A program made the translations under genes and the position numbers. This document shows, one piece after another, positions 18,461 to 32,162 of a stretch of 64,000 bases of DNA. Source of the DNA: Actinomycetaceae bacterium (GTDB lineage: Bacteria; Actinomycetota; Actinomycetes; Actinomycetales; Actinomycetaceae); contig JAQYTG010000002.1 of NCBI GenBank assembly GCA_028724905.1, positions 1 to 64,000 of the forward strand. Reading direction: 5' to 3'. The notes beneath the pieces are model-generated. The model was given only the letters and a program-made list of their open reading frames with translations. It did not search any database and was not told the DNA's origin. Position 1 is the first letter of the stretch, and each line of letters opens with the position of its first letter.

Positions 18461-19695
18461 GAACCTATCTGTTAGTGATGGTGATGGCTGCAGCGATCAC
18501 GTACCTTCTCGTGCCGGTCGCGTTGAAATTGGCTCTACGCCTTGGCGCTGTGAGCCATGTACGCTCTCGGGACGTACATACTTTTCCGATAGCCCGTATG
18601 GGTGGATTAGCGATGTACTGCGGCTTTGCGTTGAGCCTTTTGGTGGCTACACAGGTGCCGTATCTGAGCAAAATTTTCACCCTCGATTCCTCGGCTTGGG
18701 GGGTGATGATCGGCGCAGGCGTGATGTGTGGCGTGGGCGTGATCGACGACATCTACGAATTGCCGTGGTATGCGAAGCTGGCGGGGGAAGTTTTAGCGGC
18801 TGGCGTGATGGCGTGGTTTGGAGTGCAGCTCATCTCACTGCCGATTTTGGGGGTGACGATCGGGTCGGCGCGGATGAATCTCCTGGGCACGGTGATCGTG
18901 GTGGTGCTTGTAGCCAACGCCGTCAATTTTGTGGATGGCTTGGATGGCTTGGCTGCAGGCCTGGTGGGGATTGGCGGGTTTGCATTCTTTGCCTACGCCT
19001 ACTACCTCACTCGCATGATTGATCCAGGAGATTTCACTTCAGTGGCGTGCGTGATGATGGCTGCTCTCGTGGGTGCGTGCGTCGGATTTTTGCCGCACAA
19101 TTTTCACCAAGCCCGAATTTTTATGGGCGATTCTGGTGCGTTGATGCTCGGAGCTATAGTGGCGGGTGCGGCTGTAGTGATTACCGGTCAGATAGATCCC
19201 GCGAATGTCAAGACGTCTTCAGCTATTCCAGCTTTTATGCCGATCTTCATTCCAGCGCTGATTCTCATCATTCCGCTAGTGGATACGTTTTGGGCGGTAT
19301 TACGCCGAGTGCTGCGCGGGCAAAGTCCATTTCACGCTGACGCCGGACACTTACACCATCGACTGCTGCGTCGTGGGCATTCGCACACAAAAGCGGTGCT
19401 GGTGCTCTATATGTGGGCGGCGGTGATCTCCTTTGCTGGCACGGCGAGCGTGATTTTCCCGCTCCGGACGGTGTTTGCGTGCACGGCGGTGGGAATTGTG
19501 GTGGCGACGATCATCACTGTCTATCAAATGAACCTTCCGCGTGTGCCCCGAATCGCGCAGAGCAGTGTCTCAGAACCTTCCGTCCCAGAGTCTCGCGCTC
19601 CAGAAGACCCCGTCTCAGAATCTCCCGTCCCAGAAGCTCATGTTTCACAGATCCGTATTTCACAGGTGACGGACAATGCGGTGCCTTCGAGCTAA
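18457..19695 (+). CDS. WecA/TagO/MraY-type undecaprenyl-phosphate sugar-phosphate transferase
   Basis: Polytopic enzyme (about ten to eleven membrane helices) that moves an N-acetylhexosamine phosphate from a UDP-sugar to undecaprenyl phosphate, starting cell-envelope glycopolymer synthesis. Family motifs are GVIDDIYELPW, NFVDGLDGLAAG, FMGDSGALMLG and the C-terminal loop HADAGHLHHRLLRRGHS, whose histidine signature marks the WecA/TagO branch rather than MraY. The last ~50 residues are a Pro/Glu/Ser/Val repeat (EPSVPES, EDPVSES, SPVPEAH), probably cytoplasmic and dispensable. The start overlaps tsaC, and the end overlaps the next gene by 20 nt. Confidence 0.9.
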   Translation: MRTYLLVMVMAAAITYLLVPVALKLALRLGAVSHVRSRDVHTFPIARMGGLAMYCGFALSLLVATQVPYLSKIFTLDSSAWGVMIGAGVMCGVGVIDDIYELPWYAKLAGEVLAAGVMAWFGVQLISLPILGVTIGSARMNLLGTVIVVVLVANAVNFVDGLDGLAAGLVGIGGFAFFAYAYYLTRMIDPGDFTSVACVMMAALVGACVGFLPHNFHQARIFMGDSGALMLGAIVAGAAVVITGQIDPANVKTSSAIPAFMPIFIPALILIIPLVDTFWAVLRRVLRGQSPFHADAGHLHHRLLRRGHSHTKAVLVLYMWAAVISFAGTASVIFPLRTVFACTAVGIVVATIITVYQMNLPRVPRIAQSSVSEPSVPESRAPEDPVSESPVPEAHVSQIRISQVTDNAVPSS

Positions 19696-20113
19696 ATACC
19701 GCCCAGGGGAGCGGCGGGACGATCAGCAAATTGTAGCGAGAGCTACTGTGTACAGTACTTTAGTCGTGACGGCAGGCGCTGTAGCTGCTGCGTTGGGCGC
19801 GCTATGGTGGTATGAAGCCACTGTAGCTGCGAGCTTGGCTTTGGGGGCGGCAATCGTCGTGGTATCGAATCTGATGCAATGGGGGGCGATGGCGGCTGTT
19901 CCGCTGTGGTTTCCGCGCTCACAGGGAGTGGCCTTTAGTAGCGTTTTTGTACTCAAACTGGTGTTGCTCGTGGTGGCGTTGGCAGTGCTACTGCCGTTGC
20001 CGTGGTTTAAAGCTCAGGCTTTTTTCGCTGCTTTTGCGGTGGCAGTGCTAGTTTCACTCGCCGTGAGTTCGGCTGTGGTGATGCGCGAACAAGGGCCTGG
20101 CATCGGCGCGTAG
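19676..20113 (+). CDS. AtpI-like membrane protein
   Basis: 145 residues with four predicted membrane helices and a short basic, Gln-containing N-terminus. The size, topology and position directly ahead of atpB fit the ATP synthase protein I family, thought to assist c-ring assembly or magnesium uptake. No diagnostic motif is conserved, so the call leans on context. Its ATG lies inside the end of the upstream gene, so it may be translated by coupling. Confidence 0.7.
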   Translation: MRCLRAKYRPGERRDDQQIVARATVYSTLVVTAGAVAAALGALWWYEATVAASLALGAAIVVVSNLMQWGAMAAVPLWFPRSQGVAFSSVFVLKLVLLVVALAVLLPLPWFKAQAFFAAFAVAVLVSLAVSSAVVMREQGPGIGA

Positions 20114-20285
20114 CCTCCCATGCTGCGTCTGAGCAGTGCCCATCCGGCGTGTGAAAGTACGTGCTGTGACGTGCAAGTGGGAGCCTGCCGTCACGAGTGC
20201 CCAGTACCCAGCGCAGTGCTCAGTGTAAGTGCCCAGTACCACCTCAATATTGTGCCCACAGTGCTTTGCCCCTAAAAGCACTCTC

Positions 20286-22070
<1,785 letters not shown>

Positions 22071-22073
22071 GTG

Positions 22074-22892
22074 ATGCGGCTCGGCAGTGAAACCTCCTAC
22101 CACAAGGCGCAAGAAAACTGGGACGCGCTGTTGCGCGATAAGAACGCAGGTGAAGTAAATTTTGCCCGTGAACTCTTCGCGCTTGCCGATGTTTTTGCCG
22201 CGGCGCCAGCTCTTGTGGCCGCTTTGGAAGATGCAGCGCGCTCTGCTGAAGATCGCGCTACGTTGGCGGCTGCTGTGGTGGACACGAAAGCCTCTGGTGA
22301 GGTGAAAGACCTCACGGTAGGTTTAGCGCGGGAGCGGTGGAGCGAGAGCGGAGATCTCGTGCGAGCTATGGAGAGGCTCGGCGTGCAGACGCTGCTTTCA
22401 GGGGCTCAGCGTGAACATCAATTGGATGCACTTGAGGCAGAGCTCTATTCACTGCGCAGTATCCTCGGCGCTGAGCGCGAATTACGTGCCACGCTGGCGG
22501 ATGAACGCTATCCGTTGGCAGCTCGGCAGCAGCTGATGACGTCGCTGCTCGCAGAGTATTCGAGATACACTGTGGAGTTGCTCAATCGGGCTCTAGGCAA
22601 GGCTCAGGATACGAACCTGCGCACGACGCTCACAAGCTATATCGAAGCGGCAGGTGAGCGTTCGCAACACCTTGTGGCGAGCGTGACGGCGGCAATCCCG
22701 CTCACACGCGAGCAAGAGGAACGGCTTGCTCAGGTACTTTCACGGCGGTTTGGCAAGGATGTACGAATCCACACCACTCTCGATACGTCGGTGGTTGGCG
22801 GAGTAAAAGTGCTGATTGGAAGCCATGTCATTGATGGGACGCTAGCTAGCAGGATCAGCGCAGTAAAAGAAGTTTTCAAAAACGGCCGATAA
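22074..22892 (+). CDS. atpH: F0F1 ATP synthase subunit delta
   Basis: OSCP-type subunit joining the peripheral stalk to the top of F1. At 272 residues it has the longer actinobacterial form; the conserved C-terminal segment reads VVGGVKVLIGSHVIDGTLASRISAVKE. The chosen ATG follows the atpF stop by three bases (TAAGTGATG), with GGAG upstream; GTG 22071 is the alternative. Confidence 0.95.
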   Translation: MRLGSETSYHKAQENWDALLRDKNAGEVNFARELFALADVFAAAPALVAALEDAARSAEDRATLAAAVVDTKASGEVKDLTVGLARERWSESGDLVRAMERLGVQTLLSGAQREHQLDALEAELYSLRSILGAERELRATLADERYPLAARQQLMTSLLAEYSRYTVELLNRALGKAQDTNLRTTLTSYIEAAGERSQHLVASVTAAIPLTREQEERLAQVLSRRFGKDVRIHTTLDTSVVGGVKVLIGSHVIDGTLASRISAVKEVFKNGR

Positions 22893-22952
22893 CGGCAAAC
22901 CACGCGACGCATCTCCTCGCGGTGCGGCGTCGCTTCTAGTGAAGGATAGGGA

Positions 22953-24578
22953 ATGGCGGAACTAACGATCCAGCCGGAGGAAATTCGGGCTGCGCTCGAT
23001 TCTTTTGTGAGCTCCTATGAGCCAGCGAAGGCTGCGAGCGAAGAGGTTGGCCATGTGATGCTCACGGCCGACGGCATCGCGCGTGTGGATGGCTTGCCGA
23101 GTGCAATGGCCAATGAACTGCTGACTTTTGACGACGGCACCTTGGGCTTGGCAATGAACTTGGAAGAGCGCGATATCGGCGTAGTGGTGCTGGGCGACTT
23201 CTCCAACATCGAAGAAGGCATGGCTGTGCGCCGCACTGGTGAGGTGCTCTCCGTGCCAGTCGGAGAAGGCTATCTCGGCCGCGTGGTGGATCCGCTAGGT
23301 GCTCCGCTCGATGGGCTAGGTGTCATTGAGGATGTGGCTGAGCGTCGCGCTCTAGAATTGCAGGCTCCTGGCGTGATGATGCGTCAAAGCGTGAATGAGC
23401 CACTGCAGACTGGTATTAAAGCTATCGACGCTATGATCCCAATTGGCCGCGGTCAGCGCCAGCTGATTATTGGCGACCGCAAGACGGGTAAGACAGCTCT
23501 TGCTATTGATACCATCTTGAATCAGAAAGCCAACTGGGAATCTGGTGATCCGAAGAAGCAGGTGCGCTGCATCTACGTGGCCGTCGGGCAGAAAGGCTCG
23601 ACAATTGCGGAAGTGCGCTCCACCTTGGAGAAGAACGACGCCCTGAAGTACACCACGATTGTGGCCTCTCCAGCTTCTGATCCGGCGGGCTATAAGTATC
23701 TTGCCCCCTACACTGGCTCAGCTATTGGCCAGCACTGGATGTATCAGGGCAAACACGTGTTGATCGTCTTCGACGATCTCTCGAAACAGGCGGAGGCCTA
23801 CCGTGCTGTCTCGCTGCTATTGCGCCGCCCGCCAGGGCGTGAAGCCTATCCAGGTGACGTGTTTTATCTACACTCACGTCTGCTGGAACGCTGTGCCAAG
23901 CTGTCTGACGAGCTCGGCGGTGGCTCGATGACGGGTTTGCCGATTATCGAAACCAAAGCGAATGACGTCTCGGCCTATATCCCTACGAACGTCATTTCAA
24001 TTACGGATGGGCAGATCTTCCTGCAGTCAGATCTTTTCAACGCGAACCAGCGCCCAGCTGTGGACGTCGGTATCTCCGTGAGCCGTGTGGGTGGCGATGC
24101 CCAGGTGAAAGCGATGAAGAAAGTAGCTGGCACCCTCAAGATTACACTCGCCCAGTATCGGGCTCAGGCAGCTTTTGCCATGTTTGCTTCCGATCTGGAT
24201 GCTGCCACGCAGCAGCAGCTCACCCGCGGTGCGCGTCTGATGGAATTGCTCAAGCAGCCGCAGTACACCCCGTATGCAGTGGAAGAGCAGATTGCCTCAG
24301 TGTGGGCTGGTACGAAAGGTTACCTCGACGATGTGCCGCTGGAATTGGTACATGATTTCGAGCGCGGGCTTTTGGAGCATCTGAAGTTCAGCACCTCCGT
24401 GCTGCAAACTCTGGCAGACACCGGCAAGATGGATGAGGAAACTGAGGCAGCGCTGAAAGCTGGGGTGGAAGAATTCCATCAAGAGTTCGCTTTGGCGCAT
24501 GGTCTCATCGCTGAAGATGCCGAAGACCTGAGCGCGGAGACCAGCCAAGAACAAATCGTGCGCACAAAGCGAGGCTAA
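22953..24578 (+). CDS. atpA: F0F1 ATP synthase subunit alpha
   Basis: Non-catalytic nucleotide-binding subunit of F1. The P-loop is GDRKTGKTA near residue 171, followed by [15 protein letters not shown]. The alpha signature [17 protein letters not shown] is present, and the C-terminal helical domain ends in a basic tail. Length 541 is normal for actinobacteria. It sits 60 nt after atpH within the ATP synthase operon. Confidence 0.98.
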   Translation: MAELTIQPEEIRAALDSFVSSYEPAKAASEEVGHVMLTADGIARVDGLPSAMANELLTFDDGTLGLAMNLEERDIGVVVLGDFSNIEEGMAVRRTGEVLSVPVGEGYLGRVVDPLGAPLDGLGVIEDVAERRALELQAPGVMMRQSVNEPLQTGIKAIDAMIPIGRGQRQLIIGDRKTGKTALAIDTILNQKANWESGDPKKQVRCIYVAVGQKGSTIAEVRSTLEKNDALKYTTIVASPASDPAGYKYLAPYTGSAIGQHWMYQGKHVLIVFDDLSKQAEAYRAVSLLLRRPPGREAYPGDVFYLHSRLLERCAKLSDELGGGSMTGLPIIETKANDVSAYIPTNVISITDGQIFLQSDLFNANQRPAVDVGISVSRVGGDAQVKAMKKVAGTLKITLAQYRAQAAFAMFASDLDAATQQQLTRGARLMELLKQPQYTPYAVEEQIASVWAGTKGYLDDVPLELVHDFERGLLEHLKFSTSVLQTLADTGKMDEETEAALKAGVEEFHQEFALAHGLIAEDAEDLSAETSQEQIVRTKRG

Positions 24579-24579
24579 T

Positions 24580-27007
<2,428 letters not shown>

Positions 27008-27008
<1 letters not shown>

Positions 27009-27271
27009 TGAATCTGGAAATCGTTTCGCGCACGGGCACCATTTTTCACGGTGACGTGAAAGATGTAGTCGTGCCAGCTGCAGAGGGGCAGCTCGGGATT
27101 CTCCCAGGGCACACCCCACTGCTTGCTATTCTCGTGCCTGGCACTGTGCGGTTTACGCAAGCGGATGGGACTGAGCATACATTTAACACCACGCGTGGCT
27201 TCGTCACCTTGGAAGATGATCAAGTGATGGTCGTCGTGGACGCCGGCGTCGAAGCAGAGCAGGTGAAGTAG
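27008..27271 (+). CDS. atpC: F0F1 ATP synthase subunit epsilon
   Basis: Regulatory rotor subunit. The 87 residues comprise only the N-terminal beta-sandwich ([34 protein letters not shown]). The C-terminal two-helix arm that inhibits ATP hydrolysis in many bacteria is essentially missing, as in several actinobacteria. One-base overlap with atpD shows coupling. nucS follows after six bases. Confidence 0.95.
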
Positions 27272-27276
27272 ACCTA

Positions 27277-27972
27277 GTGCGAGTAGTGATTGCGCGTTGC
27301 GCTGTAGACTATTCTGGTCGTCTCGATGCACACCTAGAGCCTGCTGTGCGCTTGCTAGTGGTGAAAGCTGACGGATCAGTGCTCGTCCACTCTGACGGCG
27401 GTTCCTACAAGCCGCTCAACTGGATGAGTCCACCAGCCACGATGCACACTCGTACGCCTGATCCCGACGAGGCGGCTGACGGCATCGTCCAGGTATGGGA
27501 TGTGCAGCATCAAAAGACGGATGATCATCTTGTGATCTACATTTTCGAGATCATTCACGATATCACCTACGATTTAGGCATTGAGCCAGGGCTCATCAAA
27601 GACGGTGTGGAGGCACATCTGCAAGAGCTGCTGGCCGAGCAGGTACATCGGCTAGGTGCAGGTTTTCAACTCATCCGGCGCGAGTACCCAACGGCGATAG
27701 GCCCTGTGGATCTCATGGCTCTTGATTCCGAGGGCGTGCACGTGGCAGTGGAAGTGAAACGCCGCGGCGAGATTGACGGCGTAGAGCAGCTCACCCGCTA
27801 TCTGGATCTGCTGGGGAGAGACTCCACAATAGTTCCGTTGCGCGGGATTTTTGCTGCGCAGGAAATTAAACCGCAGGCGCGCACGCTCGCCGAAGATCGC
27901 GGGATCGAATGCATCATTCTCGATTACGACGAGATGCGCGGTTTTGACCGCCCAGAAGATCGTCTTTTCTAG
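27277..27972 (+). CDS. nucS: Mismatch-specific endonuclease NucS (EndoMS)
   Basis: Restriction-like nuclease that cuts both strands at G-T, G-G and T-T mismatches and provides the non-canonical mismatch repair of actinobacteria lacking MutS/MutL. The N-terminal DNA-binding domain contains [11 protein letters not shown]. The C-terminal catalytic domain has [31 protein letters not shown], with the D and the E-x-K of the active site. Length 231 is typical. Position after atpC is conserved in actinobacteria. Confidence 0.95.
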   Translation: MRVVIARCAVDYSGRLDAHLEPAVRLLVVKADGSVLVHSDGGSYKPLNWMSPPATMHTRTPDPDEAADGIVQVWDVQHQKTDDHLVIYIFEIIHDITYDLGIEPGLIKDGVEAHLQELLAEQVHRLGAGFQLIRREYPTAIGPVDLMALDSEGVHVAVEVKRRGEIDGVEQLTRYLDLLGRDSTIVPLRGIFAAQEIKPQARTLAEDRGIECIILDYDEMRGFDRPEDRLF

Positions 27973-27982
27973 ACTGTCTAGG

Positions 27983-28012
27983 GCTATCTCTATCTAGCTA
28001 GATAGAGATAGC
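27983..28012. repeat. 30-bp perfect palindrome between convergent genes
   Basis: The 30 bases are exactly self-complementary with no loop, centred between 27997 and 27998. They sit in a CTAGATAG-rich repeat tract (27970-28090) between nucS (plus) and the hydrolase gene (minus). It may act as a two-way terminator or simply be a product of repeat growth; there is no T run. Confidence 0.8.
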
Positions 28013-28083
28013 TTACGGCCTTGATGGTCTAAAGAGGCGTCTAGATAGCATAGAAGAAGCGTCTAGATTACCTAAGTAGACGG

Positions 28084-28869
28084 CTAGATAGCCCCGCCCG
28101 CAGCTACATAAAACTCTTTTAACGCGCGGGCGAGTTGCTCAGGCTGTTCATTAGCTGTGAAATGCCCCGCTGCGGGGATCTCCACGATACGCGGATGTTG
28201 AGCCTTGAGTGAAAGCTCCATAAAGTATTCAAGGGAACTAGTGGCGTCGTCTTCGCCACGAATAAAATACACCGGTCCCTCCACAAGCGCCACGGCATCA
28301 TTGCGTCCTTGGCGTGCAGCCATAGCCCGCAACTGCCAGGCGAGCCCTTCATTAGGAGCGGCGCGCAGCAAAGAAGATAATTCGTTGCGAACGGTAGCAC
28401 TCACTTTGGGGGAGAGCATAGTTGTTTCCCAGTCGGCGATAGCGTCGTAGCCGTGGCCAGCATCGGCTTGTTCGATGATCGAGAAACGGTAGGCGCGCAG
28501 ATCGGCGTCATCCTCCTTAATGCTGGTGTCCATCAGGGCAAGACCAGCCACCATCTGCGGATAGCGGCTCACAAACTCCGCTGCCACGGCGCCGCCCATA
28601 GACAGTCCACCGAGTGCGATACGCTGCACGCCGAGGGTGTCGAGAGTGACTTTCACAGCCTCGGCGTATGTGGGAATTGAGGGCTCTCCAAACGATCCTG
28701 CGAGAGGTGAATGGCCAAATCCAGGAGCGTCTGGGGTGATGATGTCGAGTGTGGGAAGTTGAGCTCTCACAGCATCCCACATCGTTGAATCGAGTGGGAG
28801 AGCGTGAATCAAGACGAGGGGGAGGTCGCAGGGAGTTCCAGTTCGACGATAAGCAAGTTGATGAACCAT
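28084..28869 (-). CDS. Alpha/beta-hydrolase
   Basis: Single-domain alpha/beta-hydrolase of about 261 residues. The oxyanion segment is LVLIHALPLDSTMW, the nucleophile elbow GLSMGGAVA carries the catalytic Ser, the acid lies in FIRGEDDATSS and the His in AAGHFTANEQPEQLA. The fold resembles 3-oxoadipate enol-lactonase-type hydrolases, but the substrate cannot be told from sequence. ATG at 28869 is chosen; a TTG at 28890 extends it by seven residues. Neither has a good ribosome-binding site. It stands alone, convergent with nucS. Confidence 0.85.
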   Translation of the reverse strand: MVHQLAYRRTGTPCDLPLVLIHALPLDSTMWDAVRAQLPTLDIITPDAPGFGHSPLAGSFGEPSIPTYAEAVKVTLDTLGVQRIALGGLSMGGAVAAEFVSRYPQMVAGLALMDTSIKEDDADLRAYRFSIIEQADAGHGYDAIADWETTMLSPKVSATVRNELSSLLRAAPNEGLAWQLRAMAARQGRNDAVALVEGPVYFIRGEDDATSSLEYFMELSLKAQHPRIVEIPAAGHFTANEQPEQLARALKEFYVAAGGAI

Positions 28870-28912
28870 AGCACTATGGTACCGCTGCAAAATCCTGAGA
28901 GATAACGCAAAT

Positions 28913-28935
28913 ACGGCATTCTCTGCCGTTTTTCA
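28913..28935 (+). terminator. Small hairpin with T run, plus strand
   Basis: ACGGCA-TTCTC-TGCCGT followed by TTTTC. It reads as a short intrinsic terminator on the plus strand. No plus-strand gene ends here, so it may instead be a structural element upstream of the hydrolase gene. Confidence 0.4.
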
Positions 28936-28939
28936 TTAG

Positions 28940-29480
28940 GCTCGTTTTCTCAGGTTCATCTCCTCCGGCTCGTTTCCCTTTTCGCTGGGGTGTCTCCTGA
29001 GGAGCACCTCCTGAGAGACGACCTCTGTGGCCGCAGTTGGCTTCAAACGGATAATCTCCTCTTGTCTGGCTTCTGGTGGTGTCTCCTTAAATATGTCTCC
29101 TTAAAGGGTTTCGTCCTGGACTCATGTAGCCCCCGCATCAGATCCCGCCGCGGAGCCTCCTGGTGGTGTCTCTTTAAAGGGTTTCGCCTTGGAAGTCTGC
29201 CCTGAAAGTCCGCTCCGGAAGTCTGGCCTGGAAATTGCGGTACATCCATCAGGGCCTTTGCTTGGCGGCAGCTCGAGTAGCCTATCAATCAGAACGCTGT
29301 GAGAGGCTCATTGGGACGTGCCGTTATTAACCTGCATCAACCTGGAAGCAGTAGGCGGTCAATCGGAACGTGTCACTTATCAACCTGCACGTGGTGAGTG
29401 GTCAATCGAAACGTGCGACTTATCAACCTGTTTATCAACCTGTATTGCCCTGCACATGGTGATCTATTAATCACAAACTG
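28940..29480. repeat. Repeat-rich gap between hydrolase and DivIVA-like gene
   Basis: No gene. Two repeat families follow one another. The first (28950-29235) has units such as GTGTCTCCTTAAAGGGTTTCG. The second (29300-29455) has ~50-nt units containing GGTCAATCGGAACGTG and CTTATCAACCTGCAC, with three recognisable copies. Confidence 0.65.
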
Positions 29481-29485
29481 GTCTA

Positions 29486-30706
29486 CTACTGCGCCGTCGA
29501 TGATGCGTGTGGCTCTGACGACCTGCCGTTATCTATGCTACTCACCACGTTATCCGCGCTACTCATCACGATTGAAGCTGGAGAACTTGCCAAGAGAGCC
29601 CGCATATCTTCCACATACGAACTGAGGCTCTGGTACTGCTCGACGAGTGAATCGGCGTAGGTTTGTGCGCTCTCTCGCTGCTGGTCGGCCATGCGTTCAG
29701 CTTCGGTGCGCAGCTGTTCGGCATCAGTGCGAGCCTGCTCAAGAATACTAGCTGCTTCTGCACGGGCGCGCGCTACGATAGCCTCGGCTTCAGAGGCGGC
29801 CTTGTGTGTGGTGGCGTTCGCTTGTTCAATAGCCTGCTGCGATTGCTGCTCTGCCTGTAGGCGAGCCTCATTCGCTGTGTGTAGCTGTTCCTGTGAGGAT
29901 TCGCGGGCAGCGGCCTCTTCGCGGGAGAGGCGATCAGTGAGTTCGGCGTACTCTTTGGCAGCTTTTTCTTCAGCTTCAGTGCGTAGCTGAATGGCTGCCT
30001 GCTCCGCTTCGGCACGCAACTGTTGTGCCTCTCGCTGTGCGTCAGCTTTCATCTGGGCGCACAGCTGTTCAGTTTGCGAGCGTAGCTGAGCCGTCTCGCG
30101 TTCGGCCGCACCGCGCCACTGAGCCGCATCGTGCTCTGCCTGGGCGCGCAGCTGGGTGGTCTGCGCTTGGGTTTGGGTACGCAGAGACTGCGTTTCAGCT
30201 GTGGCCTGCGCGAGAATACTCTCAGCTTCTCGTTCAGTGCGTTCACTCAGCTCCTGGGCTGAGCGCCGCGAGGTTTCCAACAGCGTGTCTGCTTCTTCGC
30301 TAGCGTGTTGCCGCAGGGTAGCGGCTTCATCTTGGGCTTGTGCCAATGCGGCGGCGCACTGCTGCTCACTCTGCTCTTGCATAGCACTGGCTTTCTCTTT
30401 GGCGGCGGTGAGAATTGATTCTGATTCACGTCGAGCTTTGGTGACGAGATCCAGGGCTTGTTCCTCGGCGGATCGCAACAGCCGCTCCACCCTGGCTCCT
30501 AGACCAGAGTATGAGGGGTGGTCAGTTTCTCCTAACTCGTCTTGTGCTTTGGCGAGTTCGCCAGAAATGTGCAACACTTGTGCGTCGAGTTGCGCCACTT
30601 GATTCCGCGCCTGTTCAAGCTGATGAGTGAGAGATGCTATGTGCTGATCTACCTGCGTGCGATCATAGCCGCGCATCACTACCGAAAAAGTTGTGTCGTC
30701 ACTCAT
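29486..30706 (-). CDS. DivIVA-domain coiled-coil protein (Scy/FilP-like)
   Basis: The N-terminal ~35 residues (TFSVVMRGYDRTQVDQHIASL) match the DivIVA membrane-curvature-binding segment. The rest (about residues 30-375) is an almost unbroken Ala/Glu/Gln-rich coiled coil with many AEA-type repeats, then a Ser/Asn-rich tail. By analogy with Scy and related polar scaffold proteins it may organise polar growth or cell-wall assembly (inference). It is 406 residues, has no signal peptide and is transcribed alone, divergent from the membrane protein at 30945. Confidence 0.8.
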   Translation of the reverse strand: MSDDTTFSVVMRGYDRTQVDQHIASLTHQLEQARNQVAQLDAQVLHISGELAKAQDELGETDHPSYSGLGARVERLLRSAEEQALDLVTKARRESESILTAAKEKASAMQEQSEQQCAAALAQAQDEAATLRQHASEEADTLLETSRRSAQELSERTEREAESILAQATAETQSLRTQTQAQTTQLRAQAEHDAAQWRGAAERETAQLRSQTEQLCAQMKADAQREAQQLRAEAEQAAIQLRTEAEEKAAKEYAELTDRLSREEAAARESSQEQLHTANEARLQAEQQSQQAIEQANATTHKAASEAEAIVARARAEAASILEQARTDAEQLRTEAERMADQQRESAQTYADSLVEQYQSLSSYVEDMRALLASSPASIVMSSADNVVSSIDNGRSSEPHASSTAQ

Positions 30707-30802
30707 GGCCGTTTCCCGTGCTCCTTCGTTTGTCGTAACACTAAATCTTAACGTACCTCATGAGGGTCGAGAACGTGAGGGGCATTACCTTCATCTGCAC
30801 TA

Positions 30803-30833
30803 TTGCAATTTATCGTTGTTAAATCGTTATACT
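30803..30833 (+). promoter_or_regulatory. Possible promoter of 30945 operon
   Basis: TTGCAA (30803-30808) and TATACT (30828-30833) are separated by 19 bp in an AT-rich stretch of the divergent gap. The -10 box is good; the spacer is longer than ideal. Confidence 0.4.
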
Positions 30834-30944
30834 TTCATCAGTAGGGCTTTAATATGGGCGCTTTGTATGGCATGAAAGACTGGCCAGAGGCCATCTGCGA
30901 CGTAAGTGTAGCTGCATCGGCAAACGTACGAGGGGACGACAGGA

Positions 30945-32162
30945 ATGCGCGTGAAAAGATTGAACGCCAAAATTATTTTCGGCGTGTTGCTAGCCTCAAT
31001 GGGAGTAGTGCTCACTGCCGTGACGGTGTGGCACGCGGCGACGTTTAATCCTGAGAAAACCGTGACGCTCACGGCAGATTCTACCCAAGACGCTACGTTC
31101 ATCTACACCTCCGCTGGAGTGCTCAATATCGTGACGAACGAGCCTCGCGTTACTTTGACGGCTGACCAGACGGATGCTGTGATCGAATGGGGGTATGGCT
31201 CATCGAAGGACGTCGCCGAGTATGCAGGAGCATCCAGTGCTCGCAATGTGAAAGGGTTTGCTGAGAGCAACCGTGGTACGTTCACGCCGGCTATTGAGGA
31301 TCGCCGCGCTGATCCGAAGGTAAGCGAAGCCGATAAAAAGACGATCAGCGCGGGAGGATTCCACCTCTCAGCCTCAGACCAGTGGGAAAAGGCCGGCAGT
31401 GCTCAAGGGAGTGTGGACTTTGATCTAGAGGTAGAGCCAGGCGTGGATCGCTCACTCATTGCCACCACGTCGACAGGAAAGGCTCCGCAGCTCACTCTCA
31501 GTTGGACTCGCACCGAACTCATGGCCTCTCCGGCGCCGTTTATTGCGATGGGGGTGTTGCTGGCACTCATCGGGGCGGTGCTACTACTGACGGCGTGGCG
31601 AGATCAGATGAAACGCGAAGCTCTCGCCCGTAAGGAAGCTCAGACGAAAGCGCGCAGAGAAGAACAGGCGACGGCGCTCACCACAGAGCTTCCGGCATAT
31701 CACGGAGATTTAGCTGCTGCAAGCACCGAGCGTGCCGTTCAGTACGCCCACACAGATGGCGCTTTGGGGGCGGGAATATTGCCAGGTACGTCGCGTACTC
31801 TCGGCATTAGAGCCAGCGAACTCAAAGAAGAAGATCGTCTCGTTATTGCGCAGCAGCGCGCTGAGGTGACTGGCAGTGCGGATGCTCCAGCGGATTCACG
31901 CTCTAAGGCATCGCCTCGAACTGCAGAAGCAGAATCCGGAACGTCATCGAGTGATGCCGCAGCGCAGCATGAGCAGGATTCACTCGCAGATGTAGCGCGA
32001 GCGCACGCACATAGCGTCTCTGATGGCAGTGAGGGTGAGCAGAGTAGTGACGGCGAGGCTGAGAACGTCACGCTGTGGACGTACACCGAGCCTTTCGAAA
32101 ACGAAGATGAGGACGAGCTGATTGACGATACACCTAGTGGGGAAAGAGGCCGCAATGCGTAG
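30945..32162 (+). CDS. Two-helix membrane protein of unknown function
   Basis: 405 residues. A transmembrane helix lies at about 10-30, then a ~165-residue extracytoplasmic beta-rich domain (TFIYTSAGVLNIVTNEPRVTLTA), a second helix at about 195-218, and a charged cytoplasmic tail. The tail is Ala/Glu/Ser-rich and ends in acidic sequence (ENEDEDELIDDT). No catalytic motif is recognised. The gene overlaps the start of a lipoprotein gene by eight bases, so the two products probably act together at the membrane. Confidence 0.75.
   Translation: MRVKRLNAKIIFGVLLASMGVVLTAVTVWHAATFNPEKTVTLTADSTQDATFIYTSAGVLNIVTNEPRVTLTADQTDAVIEWGYGSSKDVAEYAGASSARNVKGFAESNRGTFTPAIEDRRADPKVSEADKKTISAGGFHLSASDQWEKAGSAQGSVDFDLEVEPGVDRSLIATTSTGKAPQLTLSWTRTELMASPAPFIAMGVLLALIGAVLLLTAWRDQMKREALARKEAQTKARREEQATALTTELPAYHGDLAAASTERAVQYAHTDGALGAGILPGTSRTLGIRASELKEEDRLVIAQQRAEVTGSADAPADSRSKASPRTAEAESGTSSSDAAAQHEQDSLADVARAHAHSVSDGSEGEQSSDGEAENVTLWTYTEPFENEDEDELIDDTPSGERGRNA

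Noticed and set aside
20229..20285. Upstream GTG start for atpB
   Set aside because: It adds residues unlike any subunit a and lacks a ribosome-binding site; even the ATG at 20286 may be too early.
28505..28690. Plus-strand frames opposite the alpha/beta-hydrolase gene
   Set aside because: They are antisense shadows; the hydrolase has an intact catalytic triad and full length.
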